From Trichoplax adhaerens (Eukaryota; Placozoa; Uniplacotomia; Trichoplacea; Trichoplacidae): DNA of 64,000 bases. The DNA lies in assembly GCF_000150275.1 (NCBI RefSeq), contig NW_002060945.1, forward strand, positions 1,368,199 through 1,432,198. Direction: 5' to 3'. Made by a program: the position numbers and the translations under genes. Shown here one piece after another: positions 12,881 to 27,800 of this stretch (its first letter is position 1; each line of letters begins with the position of its first letter). Below the pieces are notes generated by a model, which was not told the origin of the DNA, did no database searches, and was given only the letters and a program-made list of their open reading frames with translations.

Positions 12881-15800
12881 ATTGCATGTTTCAGAAGTAT
12901 GCTTATTGATGCAGCCATAGATTGGTCCTAAATCGCATTTATTTGGCATCAGAGTGTTAATCTCGTTGGAAAATTGCGTATAAGCTCTAGCTTCTGAATC
13001 CTTGCAGGTGTTTACTAGTAACTAGTTATGATAAACATAAAATAGAAGCTGTCTTAGTGTGGTTCATGATGTAATGAAGCTTACTGTACCCGTATATAGG
13101 GCAATCATGTAGCACTGATAATTATAATAATTTAAATTTAAATTATCAGATATCCATAATTATCCAATTAGACATTAAAATCTGTCTCTAAATAGTTCTA
13201 ACAACTTCATATTACGATATTGAAATTTCCATTATGGACCGTAATCAAATTAAAAATTTAGCAGTAGATAAAAGTATTTCTAGAACCTGCCTTGTGATTG
13301 AAGAGTTATGGTCGTATAAGTATACGGTATTACACAATCTATGACGCCTACATAAGTTGTAATAAACGAAACTGATATATCTCGAAGCAATGTAGCCCTA
13401 AAGCATATGACTTACACGACAGATTGTCCTTGGAGGTAATTTTTCGATAGTTTTTATGATACCGGGCATGTAGTTTCGAATAAAATCTATGCACTGAATA
13501 TAGGTTATAACATCGAATGATTACACTTAAAAAATGAAAGTTTTCTTCAGTTTTCATTTTAGTCATATGAGTATAATTCATACAAAGGCCTTTAATAGCA
13601 GTAATACTAATAAAGTATGGCATACCAGCTTTTGAGCAGCATCGGTTAAACTCTCGCAAGCACGGTCAACGAGTACCTGTATTAGATTTTCCTATAGAGC
13701 AATAAATAAGTTTTGAACTTATTTAGTCCTTTCTCTATTAATATAATTTCAATTTGACATATTTGCAAAAAATCATCAATATCAGCATTGGTTAAGTCCT
13801 TTTAGAACTTACAAGTTCGCCTTTGCGTTCAAATAATGCTTCAACAACTGTAACAAAATATTCACAGTAGCCACATAGTGTAGCATTCTTTGAGCCAGGA
13901 AATGAAGGAACTGCGAAGATTTTAACAACAAAATAAATACGTCAACCCATATATTTTATTCAAAATTAGAACTTTACATAACCAATGAAATATGGCCCTA
14001 TTTTCAATTTGGGCTAAGATAACTACAAGAAAGTTAACTAGCATTGACTAATAAAATTCGTTACTCACCAATAGGCAAAACACTTTGTGCTAAAGTCTTG
14101 CTAATCTTCGCTTCGTAGCATATCTGTTCAGTGGTAGCGCCAACATGAAGTAGTTCAATGATGCTCATAAAGTAATTTTGAGTAATAACTTGGCACTAAA
14201 TTGATAAGTAGAAAGATTTTAGGATATTAAAAGATTGAATTCGATATCATTCTTCACCTGAATAATAATGATGACACATTATGATAAAAATGAAGCATTT
14301 TCTAGGCTAACCAGTCTTACCACTTCACGCGATTGTCCAGGAAGGATATTACATATTCTACGTGATTGCTCAATTATAAATTTCTAGTGTATGTGAAAGC
14401 ATATAAAAGTTAAAATAGTTAAAACACCAGTCCATCACTATGCAATATTTAAATTGTAAAACTAAACTTAATTTTGAACCATACCTTGGTGAAGTTAAGA
14501 TTCAATAGTCTTTTCACTTGTCGTGTTATATACAAGCAATGGAATGGTTGCTGTAGTTCCTATATAGAGTGAGTTGGCAATATAAAGTCTTAATTTTATC
14601 CATCCATTTTAACAGTAGATATCATGCTGTCTTAGATATATCCAGAAGCATTTTAAAGGAACGCATTAGGCTACTATAAATTACCAGCTGTTCATTGTTC
14701 GATGCCCTCCAAGCAAAGACTTGGCAATAGTCGACGGCATTGCATTGCATTGCAGTCTCAGCCGAGCTACACCAGTATGTTGCACCAGCAGAGCAACGGC
14801 TTACTCGATGTAGTGTAGCGCTTTTGCATTGCCCTGCAAAGGAAAATCAAGCAAATTTATTTATGTCAATAACATGAAAATAATAATAATAATAATAATA
14901 ATGCTTTTATGTGATGTAATTCTTCTAATATGCTAATTATATTCTAATTCGATTTTTGCAAAATGTGGTTCCACATGAGCTAACTTGACCAGAACAAGAA
15001 CGAAGCTAAAGTTGCAATCGATAGAATACTGATCTTTTCTGGTTACAACTAATATGTATCAAGCGTGTATAAGACATCGTCCAATTGGTAGAAATTACTA
15101 CATGTGCATTTCGCTGGTGTTCTACGGTATATTTTATGGCATCGATTGACAGCTAGCTGTGAATCTATTTAGTACCACACTTGATTTGAGTAGAACAACC
15201 CTATCATGACCTCTACGACGAAATAGGCCTCTGGTGGAAAATTCTCTATTCGCCAACATGAATTCATCATAGCATTCAATAGAACAAACTAGCTCAAATC
15301 CATGCCATTTCTTTTCGTATTACAGAATTAAATAGGTGAAAAAAAAGCTCTATTTTGCAGCATGTTAAAAAATATTGCTATCCTGAGTAATTAATTATCT
15401 ATGATTAATATCAATCGATGAGTTGAATGATGAAGAGCTGATTTTTAGCTCACCGATAGAGCAGCAGTAATAGAATGCCACCAGCACGATTATCAATCTC
15501 ATCATCTTCAATTTTGAATTTTATCCAGGGGAAGTTAGATGAAAAATTCGGCAACTACTTTCAATACTTTGAAAACTTCCAAGTCGATCTGATCAAGGTG
15601 AAACCAACTGTCTCTAGCAACTGGCAGCTTACCACTCGCTATTTGATCGGATGAGATTATTTTGCTCGACTTTATGTAAGCGGTACTACCGATGCCTTTT
15701 AAATCAATCGATATTGTGATGATAATTGATTTTGTTCGGACAAACGGTAGGAGATACCAGATTTAGAGTACTAAGTACTGTGGCTAACGGTGCATTGCAT

Positions 15801-18800
15801 GGGTAATATGTACAATATGTGTCTAGTTCTATCGTCTTGATTATACAGCACAGTATAGAGAAACAATACTGATGGATCTTCTACGATCGTCGTTGGATGA
15901 TACCATTAAGAGGGGAAAAGACAGTAGACAGACTGAGCTCGCCAACTGACTTGAACACCAATACAGTGGATGTGCCCATGAACTTAGTACAGTGAATTAA
16001 ACTACACAGTGGAAAGTATTGTAATCTAAAACCATTACGTAATGTTTTTCGACTCGGCGATCATCTTCAATAAACAAAGAGTCGCCCAGACGACTTTCGC
16101 ATTGTGTATGATACCATATCGGGTACAATAGATACTTGTATCAGCTATCGTGGGCAAAATGGTTGTCTATGAGAATAGGATTAGTTTAAAATGAAAGGTG
16201 CATATACATATACAGTAGTAACGATAGAGAAAAAACGACTATCTTCTTCTAGTGCATCATACAACAAATTAAAGTACGCGCAATACACTAGAGATTGCAA
16301 GCAAGGCCGATTACCATAATCTACAGTTCATTTAATTAAAGGACAGCTCGTTTTTGCAACATGACGACGACAATAATAAATAGAAATTAATTTAAAGCTA
16401 ACTCAGTCAAGTTGTTTATCCTTGCTTACTACCATTGGACAGAGTAGCTAACGATGCAATCAATATATTAAAAATAAACTGATGAAGTCATGCCATCACT
16501 ATCTCCAACCGATGAAAAGATCGAATCGATTTCTTCCACCTGCATATTGTTCTTATGTTTACATCACGTGGTAGAATGCCTAATGTCAATAGAGCTACTC
16601 GCGAGCGATGACCTAATTTGGAAGTGTTATTTTGCAAGGATGGCAGTGAATGATATTCTTTATTTCAACAAAAACACCTTTAATTAATATCCATCAACAA
16701 AGCACTGCAGGCCCAGGTAGAACTTATTGTAAGTGTGGAGGGAATGTATATTTCGAAAACGTAATAGGCGGTAATAATATATATTTATCTCCACTAACCA
16801 ACGATTGCGGTGATGGAATAGAGATGTTATTATTCTGCATGCATCGAAGGATGTCATAGTAGAGACTATTGGATTGAGCATTTCTCTGCTTTCATTGTAT
16901 ATTGAAACGATCTACGTAGGGTTGGCTACCATGATGCGATTGCCAAGGTTGGATATTGGCATGGGGTAGTATGGGTGGATACTACTATAAGACCATAACA
17001 TAAAGTTGTTTATATACGTGTTTAGAAACGTTTAATGAAGTAGTTTACTTTTGAACTAGAGGGACGAGTTCCAATTTCACAGATAATCAAATAGAAATTG
17101 AGGAGTATACTCAATGTTGATCAACAGACAGAAACGCGTAAATTTAGATATAAGGGTATACTTTCGAATATTACTCAAGCCCAATAACAGATATTGTACT
17201 ATATTAAGTAGTTATAAGTAGAAAATGGCTTCAAGCGAATCGAAAGATGTACGCATGAGTCGATTATATGACATCATTTTTATTTAATGAGTACAAAGTA
17301 CATATCAATCATGAAATGATAAAAGGTATGTATATAAAATTAGATTATTACTGTACCTCAGTAATAGCAACTTTAGCTCTAAAAACTAATTTGATCTAGT
17401 TACGTAATATACTGTCAATAAAATTAATTAAACTACATTTGAACGTAATCATCAAAAAATTAGATACTGTAATCTCCAATAAAGCATGAGATACTCAAAT
17501 CGATTTTGAGTAGGATGCTGAATATTGATGATCAGACACAAACGCGTAGATTTATAGATATTGGAGCACAGTATACTCTCGAATATTACAGGTATACAAA
17601 AACAGACGTTATATGCCCTGTACTAAGCAGGTATAAGTAGAAAATGACATCAAGCGAATCGATTATATAACATCATTGCCGTTTAATGAGTATAAAATAC
17701 ATAATATTACACATCAATCATGAAATGATGAAAGGAATGTACGCTTATATATATAATTAGATTATTACCTCAGCAACGGCAATTTTAGCTCTAAAAAATA
17801 ATTTGATCAACATACGCAAGATACTATTAATAAATTAAGCTATGCTTGAATCCAATCCTGAAAAAATTGGAAACTGTAATCTCTAGGAAAGCAGTTTTAT
17901 TGACCTACGTTATACGTTAGTATTCGTTCAAAACAAATCGAGATGGTAATAATCCAGATGATAATAAAGAATTGATAGCTTACATTATTTGCCCAGCAGG
18001 AATGCTTACTGCATATTACACAATCAAAGTAGTTTTAAAATACTGTTATCGTGTTTAAAATGTCAATAGTTGGATGCAACCACGACTACAGAAGCTTATG
18101 CCAGGCATACTACGATAAATTTTTTAAATTGTAATAATAATTCAATAATGTATACCTAGAAGATTAGAATAACATATCACAAAATTTAAATACCACGTCG
18201 TATTGATCAAAGTTTTACGAAGCATTCATCGTGTTATACCTTGCTCGACCAACCCGTTAAATCGATGATGTAATGTGAAAAAGTATAAGATCCATGATAC
18301 ACAGTTCAATCCCCATATAATGACTACATACGCGGATAGCATACTGCATTACTGTAATGATATATTGTAAATACATTAATCATGAAATTACGCTGTATAG
18401 CGAGCGTATAATACGCATCGTGACGCTGAAGGATTACCTATACTGTACTGTATGTCTATCACGTTATTTTAACTTTTCTTCTAGTATCTATATGAATATC
18501 CATATAAAATCATAATAATTTACCAAAGAATTAAACACTTCATCATGTTGATCTACCTTATAAAGCATCCATCGTGGCATATCTTGTATGGTCAATAGGT
18601 AAAATCGATGATGTATTGCTAAAAGCGTAAGGTTCATAATGTAAGCATTATTTTATCGCCATATGAGGGCGATACATGAAACTTAGCACCACATACATCA
18701 GCTACGGCACTGTATATGTAAATAATGATGATATCTATGTTGTTCAATTTTGCATACACATGTTTTAGCTATACGGTATAATTTTGTATTTCGATAAAAT

Positions 18801-21800
18801 TATAGCATATAAGGTAAGATTAGCACGCACAATCAATTTTTTTTAAATTGCATGGCCGGTAATAATGCAATATCTGTGGCCATGGAGTTGTTATACCATG
18901 CTCCAGAACAAAATATAGTGCTCCGTTGATCATAGTTTGAGAAAGCGCCCATCGTGCAATATTACGAATGGCCCCATAGATTAAATCGATTATGTAATGC
19001 AAAAAATCGAGTCCCTGGTGTGCTAACTACATAAGAATCTACGATTTTCTGTATTAATAATATAATTGTAGTATGCATGTAGATACACAGTACATACAAG
19101 TATAATCACTCATTCCTTTTGAAACTAAGCAATCATGTAAAATTGGCCCTGTATTTATGGCATGACAAAAGTTTTAATCATGACCAAATAGAAGAACAGC
19201 CAAGGTAAGTAAGCCGATCATTAAAGTGAAATGTTGCACGTTTTCATAACTGATGTTACTGTAGACTGTCAGCTACTAGTATTGCTGTAATGCCGGTATT
19301 TATTAGTTCATGTTAGAGATCATCCTCCTCCTAGTTTATCTCACTACAGTGTGACATCATCATAACATCGAAAAGGGACGTAATATTGTATTTTTATCGT
19401 TGTTTGTTTTTTGTTACCACATTTATAAGTATGCAAATTATTTTATTAGTAAAAATGAGATAAATAGTAACTAAAACTATTTACGGCCTTAAGATGTTTT
19501 CATGCTACTGGTAGAATTCCATTCGAGGTTAATAAGCAGACCTGGAACTAGTCCTGTTTTCATAATGAGTAACTTGAAAACAAAGTATGAATTGCTCCAG
19601 ATATTTTTAGTCGAAATTTTATGAATTATAACAGTTAAGGTACTGAATTTGATAAGAGTATGATTTAAGGAGCTAATAGCAAATAAAGTATAGAACTGCA
19701 GCATCCAACATTTATATTCAATTTGGGGTTGCTTATCTAGATGAGCTTTCTTGTCAATTGGCAAATAGCAAGAGATGAAAATTGATCAATAAGTAAAAAA
19801 TTATAATGAGAGATTGCTTCTTTCGGTAGTCAAGGTTCAATAAAATAATCAAAAGTATGGTACTATGCCTTTCTTATCGAATTGGTTAACTAGTTGGTAT
19901 CAATTAGATTATTAAATTGCGTTATTGACCTTTTACAGACATCTATTAAAGGTAGAGAATAGCTTTATTGTAGTCTAGCCGTAAGAAGTTAATTTCTAAA
20001 TTGATTTTTATCATAATATCTCTTCTTAAATTCTCGTTCAAAAAGCACCGTTTCATCTAACAAGATTTAGAAACTATAGTTTATTAAATTGTTCTGTTAA
20101 AGTTTGAACTACCTGGTTGATAGTATAGTTGAAAATTTTACTGTTTTTCATTCTAGAGGATATTTTCTGATCGGCCTTCTAATAATAACGTTGCATCCTG
20201 ACATTTCAGTCATCGATAAGGGTTTTAGCGATACATATCAATTTTAAGTAAATTTATCTTGGAACTATATTTTGATTTCAAGATTATCGCAGATTTGGTC
20301 ATTAATATATCATATCTGCTAATCTTAACCAGATCAATGTTTATCATAACATATCTCAAACGGCGTTAAGACAAGACATAATCTTCTTAACTATCTTCCA
20401 GCCCTAATTAACATTGCAACGATGTTAAGGCAACACGTTTTACCCAGTTTAATTAAAAAGTCTAGAACATTTCTTTTATCCTTATGTAGACTAAACTAGA
20501 GTTTTCATTAGTTTTTCCTAAGAGTCCTAGCCAGGCGATGCTCTTTCATCTAAGAAAGGAAATAAAATGCTTTCCTTTGCAAGACTGCTACTATAAAGCG
20601 CCGGAGCTTCGGATAGATTAAAAGCAAAGTAAATAACATGAAATTTTGATATATATAACATTGCTCTGTGAATTCTTGGATTTAACAGCTATAAATTGGT
20701 CCCAAAACACACCCATTAGGCACAAGTTCATGAACACGATGCAACATTTGAAGGCTACTTTGTCCATCGTGACCATTACAAAGGCGAAAGGTTACAGTAG
20801 CTTTAATAAAATAAAATTTATCCGCTTGAGTCCCGGATTATCATTACTTGCGGCTATTATAATTGCAGCTTGCAATAATCACATGAAAAGCAAGCAACTA
20901 CCAATTTAGAATATTCAATACTTAGGTACTAGGATATTTTCTAATGGAAAGGATAAGGGATGTTTTTTCATCAAAGGATTATAAGGTATAGCAATTGCAT
21001 ATGCACTGTAGCGTAGTCAAAGTAAGTGGAGTAGTAATTTGAACGAAACAGTATTGATCAAAATTAATTATAAAATAATCAGGCTATTGCATCTTTTTGA
21101 CACAGCCATTTGTGCATATTAAATTCATTTTCGACGCAAAATTAATAAAGATTCTCGCGAAACATTGTGAAGCCTCTTTTTGGTATTAAATGGAATTAAT
21201 GCAATATATCGTTTATTATAGAGCAAGAAAATCATCTTGCGGTAACATGATTGGATATAAATTTATCATTTACAGATTCTATGAAATTAAAGCTAAGAGA
21301 TCAAACACGACAGTAATCACTAATTGAAACCAGGAATACAAAATTTTAGTTATCATAAAGGATGAGGAGATAAAAGCTGTAACTTAAATACTACTTTCGC
21401 TCTAAACACATATAGAAATGAAACGCTATCCAGTAAACAAACTGTAATCTTCTTATGCTACTGATATCACACTTTACTCTCTTATTTAATCCAAGCTGAT
21501 AAATCTGCTATTAAGCGATGACTAAGATTTAAAATTTAATTTAACGTGGATGAAGTAGCATTGCATCCAATGCCTACTTGTTCATCAAGATGGTGTCGAT
21601 ATCAGGAGCTTAAGTAGGACGCTAGGAAAGGTTCACGGATAGTACGTTAAAATAAATTTACTTTTCCTATTTCTTGTAATCCTTTCAAGGGTATTCCGAC
21701 TAAATCATATTTGATAGTGGTAATTTTCTAGTTCATTATTGACCACTGAGCATCTTACTGCACTGCTTTTTCATCTATAATCAGAATTAAAATATGCGAG

Positions 21801-24800
21801 TCTTGATTGATGAACCTTAAATTCCCATAACTTGATAGAAATCCGACATGATGATGACAAATCTCCAGAAATAAAATGTTAAAATTACTTTCCTTATACT
21901 TACATTACACCGTTCTGCAAATTCTTGATTATAACAGCCGTAGATGGATCCCAAAACGCATCGATCAGGAATTAATTGATCGATCTTGTTTAAGATATTA
22001 AAATGCTGTTGTCCTGACGGCCCAACGCAAACATTCAGAAATAACTATCATATCAATAGAAATTTCATTTAAAAATTATCCCAATTAACTCAATCAGTCT
22101 AACAGTAAAACTTACAAAGCAATCTACTCGTGGAGGTAAGTTGATAAAAGCTTCAATTAAATAAGCTAAGTCATTGTTGGCGAAATACAAACACTAAAAT
22201 TTTCAAAATAGAAAGATTTAGTTTTAATTTTATCATTGCTAGGTACGACATTAGTAATGCAGTTCTATCACGATCAAATCATATCTAACTCATGGAGAAG
22301 CTCAAATATAAACAAGCATAAATATGGTTCAAATTTTCATTTTCCTATTAAGCTTTGCCGACCTCTTGATTTTCTGGTGGTGGTAAATCATTACAGACTT
22401 GCATTCTAAAAGAACTAATTAAGTTTTGCTGGATAGATAAAAAAGTAACTAGAAATTAGATTATTATCATTTTAGATGCTACCGTAATCAAAATTTTCCA
22501 TTTAAATTGTTATAAAATTTATAAAACAATAAAAAATCACGCAGTAAAAGTATTTCTTATACAAATATCATTCAATAGGCGATTTCTTAGATAGTATGGT
22601 GAAATAATATACAAAAAATAATCATCATCAACAATCCAAACATAAATTATTCCCTTACAAATTCCTTTGGTTCTTGTAATTCTTGATCAATAAGGGCAAA
22701 CAAGTATTCGCATAAACCACATATAGTACTGTTCATATCTCCAGGAAAGGGAGCAACTATATTAGAGCCATACAGTAATAACAGTTTTAGACAATTCGCT
22801 AACATTGCTTAGCCAAAAGCCAAGTTCCATTAGCAAAATTTGATCATTTAATAGCTCAGTTGCGTTAACCATCGGCCAATTTTATAAGTATTCCTTACTC
22901 GTTGGCATATCAGGTAGACTCAATTTTTTAGCTTGCGGCAGCAATTTTCTTGCCATGGTCAATTCACGACAAATTTGCTCAGGCTTTTCTCCTAGCTCGA
23001 TATAAGCAAATATCCTTTCCAGAAAATGTCGAACCCTAACTTGACACTGCATTTTAGCAGCAGATGAAGGCTAAAAATTTCATTACAAAATCAAAAATTA
23101 TTTTAGTACAGTTATCTATATATCCAGTGCAGCTAAATGTGCAAAAGTTTATCGAATTCAAATATACTCTATACCATGGAGCGAACGTTAGAGGATATTC
23201 TATTACATAGCTTGAAAGCTTGTTTTATAAAAAATTCCTGTTTTAAAAAGATAAAATAGGGACTTATTAGTGTTTTAATTGAGAAAATTATAGCAAGACT
23301 GTTTGGGCTCATTGTATAATATTCTCTTTAATCTAAACATAATCATAGTGTCTCAAATTAGAACAATTTCCTATAGTTGGAATCTTTACTTTGGTATTAT
23401 TAAGGTGTAACCACTGTCGAATTATTCTTGTAGTAAATACGCAGGAAAATGGTTCCTGAAGATCCTATCACCGATATAATCGAATAAAATAAATTTTAAT
23501 CGTCAATTAATAAATCTGTGTTAATTTATTATTTAAGTAGAATAGAATTCAAATGAAAGCTTTAATACTGAATTTAGATTTATTATTGAAAACTATGCTA
23601 GTTCCTTGAACATCATTTTTATAGCTTCAACAATTTATAATTTCAGGTATGCGTATATGTTATAAAATCTAGCATAGATATTAATAATACTACACGTAGG
23701 TAATTATCATTCAATTATTGACTTACTTTTAGCTTTTCAGGCAGTGGTGATGAAACATGATTGGCAGGTTTTATCATTTTCATTTCAACAGTTTTGCTAT
23801 AGCCTTAAACGTCCAATCATACGTAAATTTAGTGTCATGCTAATTGAATAACTTTATTATAAATATCAAAATTGCAAAGCTACACAAATATTGTTATTAA
23901 AGCTATTTAATGAAACTCTTTCTACTCTTCTTTTAAAGAAATACAACTCAAATGGCATAATTGCAGTCTCCGATTCTAATATTCCGTGCAATATCTCATT
24001 AATATTGTAATAAAATCAATCTAAGTACAAAGTGGTTTTGCGGTAGCCCGAACATTCAACTGTAAACTAGCATCTCCTACTATAATAACCATAGTAACTT
24101 AAAAGGCCTATTTTCAAATAACAAATTGCAAGCGTCGATAAAGTATAGAGTAGCTACTCAATAACGGTTATTTAAGCTATTAATTATATCCTAATAATAA
24201 GTGCATAAACTCTTTCTGCTCCTCAACCTAATAATTTGTCAAAGACGAAATGGTCACCTAAATAAATCTCTTTGCTTTCATAACTGACTATGATTATGAC
24301 CGAAATTAAGAAATATCGCAACAACATATGGGCTACTGCTGAATCTAACTCATGCAGATCATCTTCTAAAATTAAACAATATTATCTTCCTATATGGACA
24401 GGTATTGGTATAAGGTATTTGTATAGGATAGAGCTCTTCCAACTTTTAATAGCAAAATACTGCTACATGTTGTAAATGAAGCATATTCATCAAATCGCGA
24501 TTCTCTTAGGTCAGCACGATCAAAAGATGGCTTAACTATGCAATAAGTAAGTATAATGCATCTATGAACTCTTGCTACCATCTATTCAGAAAAGATGCAA
24601 TATGTTATGGAATCACTTAATAAGCGATTCCCAAGGATGATAAGCAATTTTTCCGTGAGCGACTAGTCAACAATTGAATGTCATGAAAGCTATAAAAATC
24701 ACTTTATGTCGCCTCTCAAGCTTAATAAGCAATTTCTTCATGAGCAATTGTAGAATCAGCAATTAACTGCCACAATAGCTATAAAAACTAGATCGTTTAG

Positions 24801-27800
24801 ACGATATCTACAACAGCTAAGACTTGATCAAATAATATGAGTAAGCTAAAGTTCTTCTATTGCAATTATAAGTGCATAGTTCAGAGAATTAAAATAGCAC
24901 AGTAGTAGCTATCGCAGAAAACTTGGTTAAGATAGCAAACATCACAAGCTGTAAGCTAAATCGAACTTAATAAACTATTTTTTTACCTAGTTGGCATAGA
25001 TAAAAGGCAATAAGTAATAAGATGAAAGCTTTCATTGTTCAGTTTTTTGGGGGAAAAAGTTACAATTAAGTCTATTAAAAATAATCAGTTGCTGGGAATG
25101 ATCTTTCGGTCTTTATGAGCACTGATTCCTACTTTCACGAGTGTTATCTTATACTACCCCTGTAGATTGCACTAGTAATGATTTAAATAGTAGAGAAGCA
25201 AGCCTGTTGATAGTTTATTACCTTTACTTAATTGTTATGCATCGATGTAATCGTTACTCCCTTTTCTAATTACATTTGAAATAGTACAATGACTTTGTTA
25301 TTATTATTAAAAGCTATGAAGATCTCATTATTTAGCTAATGAAAAGAATGAAAGAAATATGAATTATTCATGCTATCGGATGTTCATGTAGGTTAGAGTT
25401 CAGTGGAGGCTAACAGTAATGAAATGATAGAATCTATTAAATCACTAGTCAAGCAATTTAAAAGGAATCTGTATTGAAATACTGGAGGAACTAGCATTAC
25501 GTCATAGTTCAGAGAGCATGGCGATAACTTGAACGGCTAAAAATTTGAACCTTCTTATGACTGCTTGAAAAGCCCCAAAATTCTCTCTGAATGTAAGAGG
25601 AATATTGCTAAGGTATTAGTTTACATCAGTTGTTCATTTCCAGTTATAGAGTGGTGCTATGGGATTAAATTATCGTCTTTACCACCATGACATTAACGAC
25701 CATAATGTGACTTATAAATGACCCCTAGCATTCGAATAACGCAAACAACATTATTGAGCTCATTCCAAATTGTAAACATTAAGCATCTGAACTTTTACAT
25801 TCAAGACTCAAATCTCTTATACGAGTATTCCCCTATATAGTTGCAAGTATAATATAAAAGCACATGTAAATCAAGCTATTTTTAGATCAATAAGGAAGTA
25901 GAACTGTTTTCATAACCTTCTACGGAATATCGATTCATGTTTATCTCAAAGGCGATAGCAGCCTGTTTACAGTATATCCTCTTAAATATCTATTCTTTCT
26001 TAAATTTACTTATTAATATAATAATTCAAACAAACTCATTCAATTCTGATTTAGACTATGTTAAAACTAATCCATCAGAAAAATTTTAATGCACTGGTAT
26101 TCAAAAATTATTATCTAAGCTGTACAGTATTTCTGCCTAGAATAATTTTTCAATATTCTAGTAATTTCTTTTTTGACCTCATGTGCATCTACCGTGACCA
26201 TATAGTCCAAATTATAGGCTGTAGTATACTTGGCAATGGTAACTAAAATTATTTATCGGTTATTTAGTAGCTACCTGATTAGCTAATTACATAGTTATAT
26301 CGCAGTGTATTTTATCGCAGTATGTAAGTGGGCTCAAATACTGCAAAGCAGTGTTGTATTTCCACCAATGATAATTTTTTCACCTTTCTAAAAGCTACCA
26401 TTTGGTATTGAAGTGGATAAAATCATATAGAGTGAGTCCATGCTAGTATAATTAATTCTGAAACTAGCTCACTCTACCCATGCTCCTGAATTCATTCTCA
26501 ATTAATAGGTATTATGGTTTGAGTTGGTACCTGCGAATTTCATGTAAATTAAAATATAGACGCTATTACTGTTTATTACCTCATTACGGATGCATAAGAC
26601 AAGTTAACAAAGATTGCAAGCTCATTATCTGGCATATTTACGAGATTATTGAATGAACAATGCCATTAGCTAGTATGTTCTCTTTTTGATTGTAACAATT
26701 TTAAGTCATTGCTAATTACTAGGTGGATATCGAAATGACGATATCAAGCGGCGTTTATTTCTAGATTCTTCGTTTATTTAGCATCCTCATAATTAGTACA
26801 TGAGAATTTGTTAAAACTTAGGCCGGCACATATATACGTATATGTATAGTATTGTATACGTATAAAGCCTTTTTAAAAATACTTTGGTTTCTTATAATGA
26901 ATTCTACTTGAAAACATTGAATATTAACCTTGGCAGTAACAATAGAAACTTCAAATGTTATCCTAATTTTGTAAATTTGTTACTGTTTCACTAACTTTCG
27001 ATTCTATCACAAGTTCGATTTCAATTAGAACTTGTAGTAATCTGTATTACATTATTTTGTAGAGGATATATGTCAATTCTAATTGACATATAACAATTGT
27101 GACTATAAAGACGGCAATCATAACTACAGCTTCATTAAAGGAAGGCAATGTTTTTCGGACTGAAAAATAAAATTAAAAAATTGTATCAAAGGAAATATTG
27201 AGTTATCAAAATAGTCATAATACTTAATAACGATATTCCTACAATGATTATCGTCAGCACCTTGCTATATTATAAGACACAATTCCTACGATTGCTAACG
27301 GAGATGCACTTACGTTGCACTGTTGCATAGTTTTGTAATTAAGACAACCATAGACTGGTCCAAAGATACACTTATTAGGTATCAATTCATAGACTTTATT
27401 CAAAAATATGGCATTAGCTTCACTATTAGGACCGGTGCATGTATCTAAGATTATCTGAGAATAAACAGTAAGGATGAACTTAAGAATGCAAGCTTAAATA
27501 CCAAAATTTGGCTAGGAAACGATATTATAATGATTATACGCGAGTATCACTCTTACTTTTTGATCAAGTGAAACTATTAAATCGTTATCATTCAGACACT
27601 AATCGCGAAATTAAATACTTACGAAGCAAAGGGTTCGAGGAGGTAAACTAGCGAGTGCTTTTAGAATATAGGGAAGAACCTCATTTGCAACATCAATACA
27701 CTGCAAAAATATATTTAAGAATACATTGATTGATAATTCCGGTTAAACAAAGAGCATCTCTACGTGTTCATCATTGGAGTGATCCACGAGAAAGTTAATT

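Noticed and set aside
13348-13659. 103-codon reverse open frame
   Set aside because: It overlaps two saposin exons (13416-13493 and 13626-13691) but runs through the intron between them in another frame; it is a shadow of the spliced gene.
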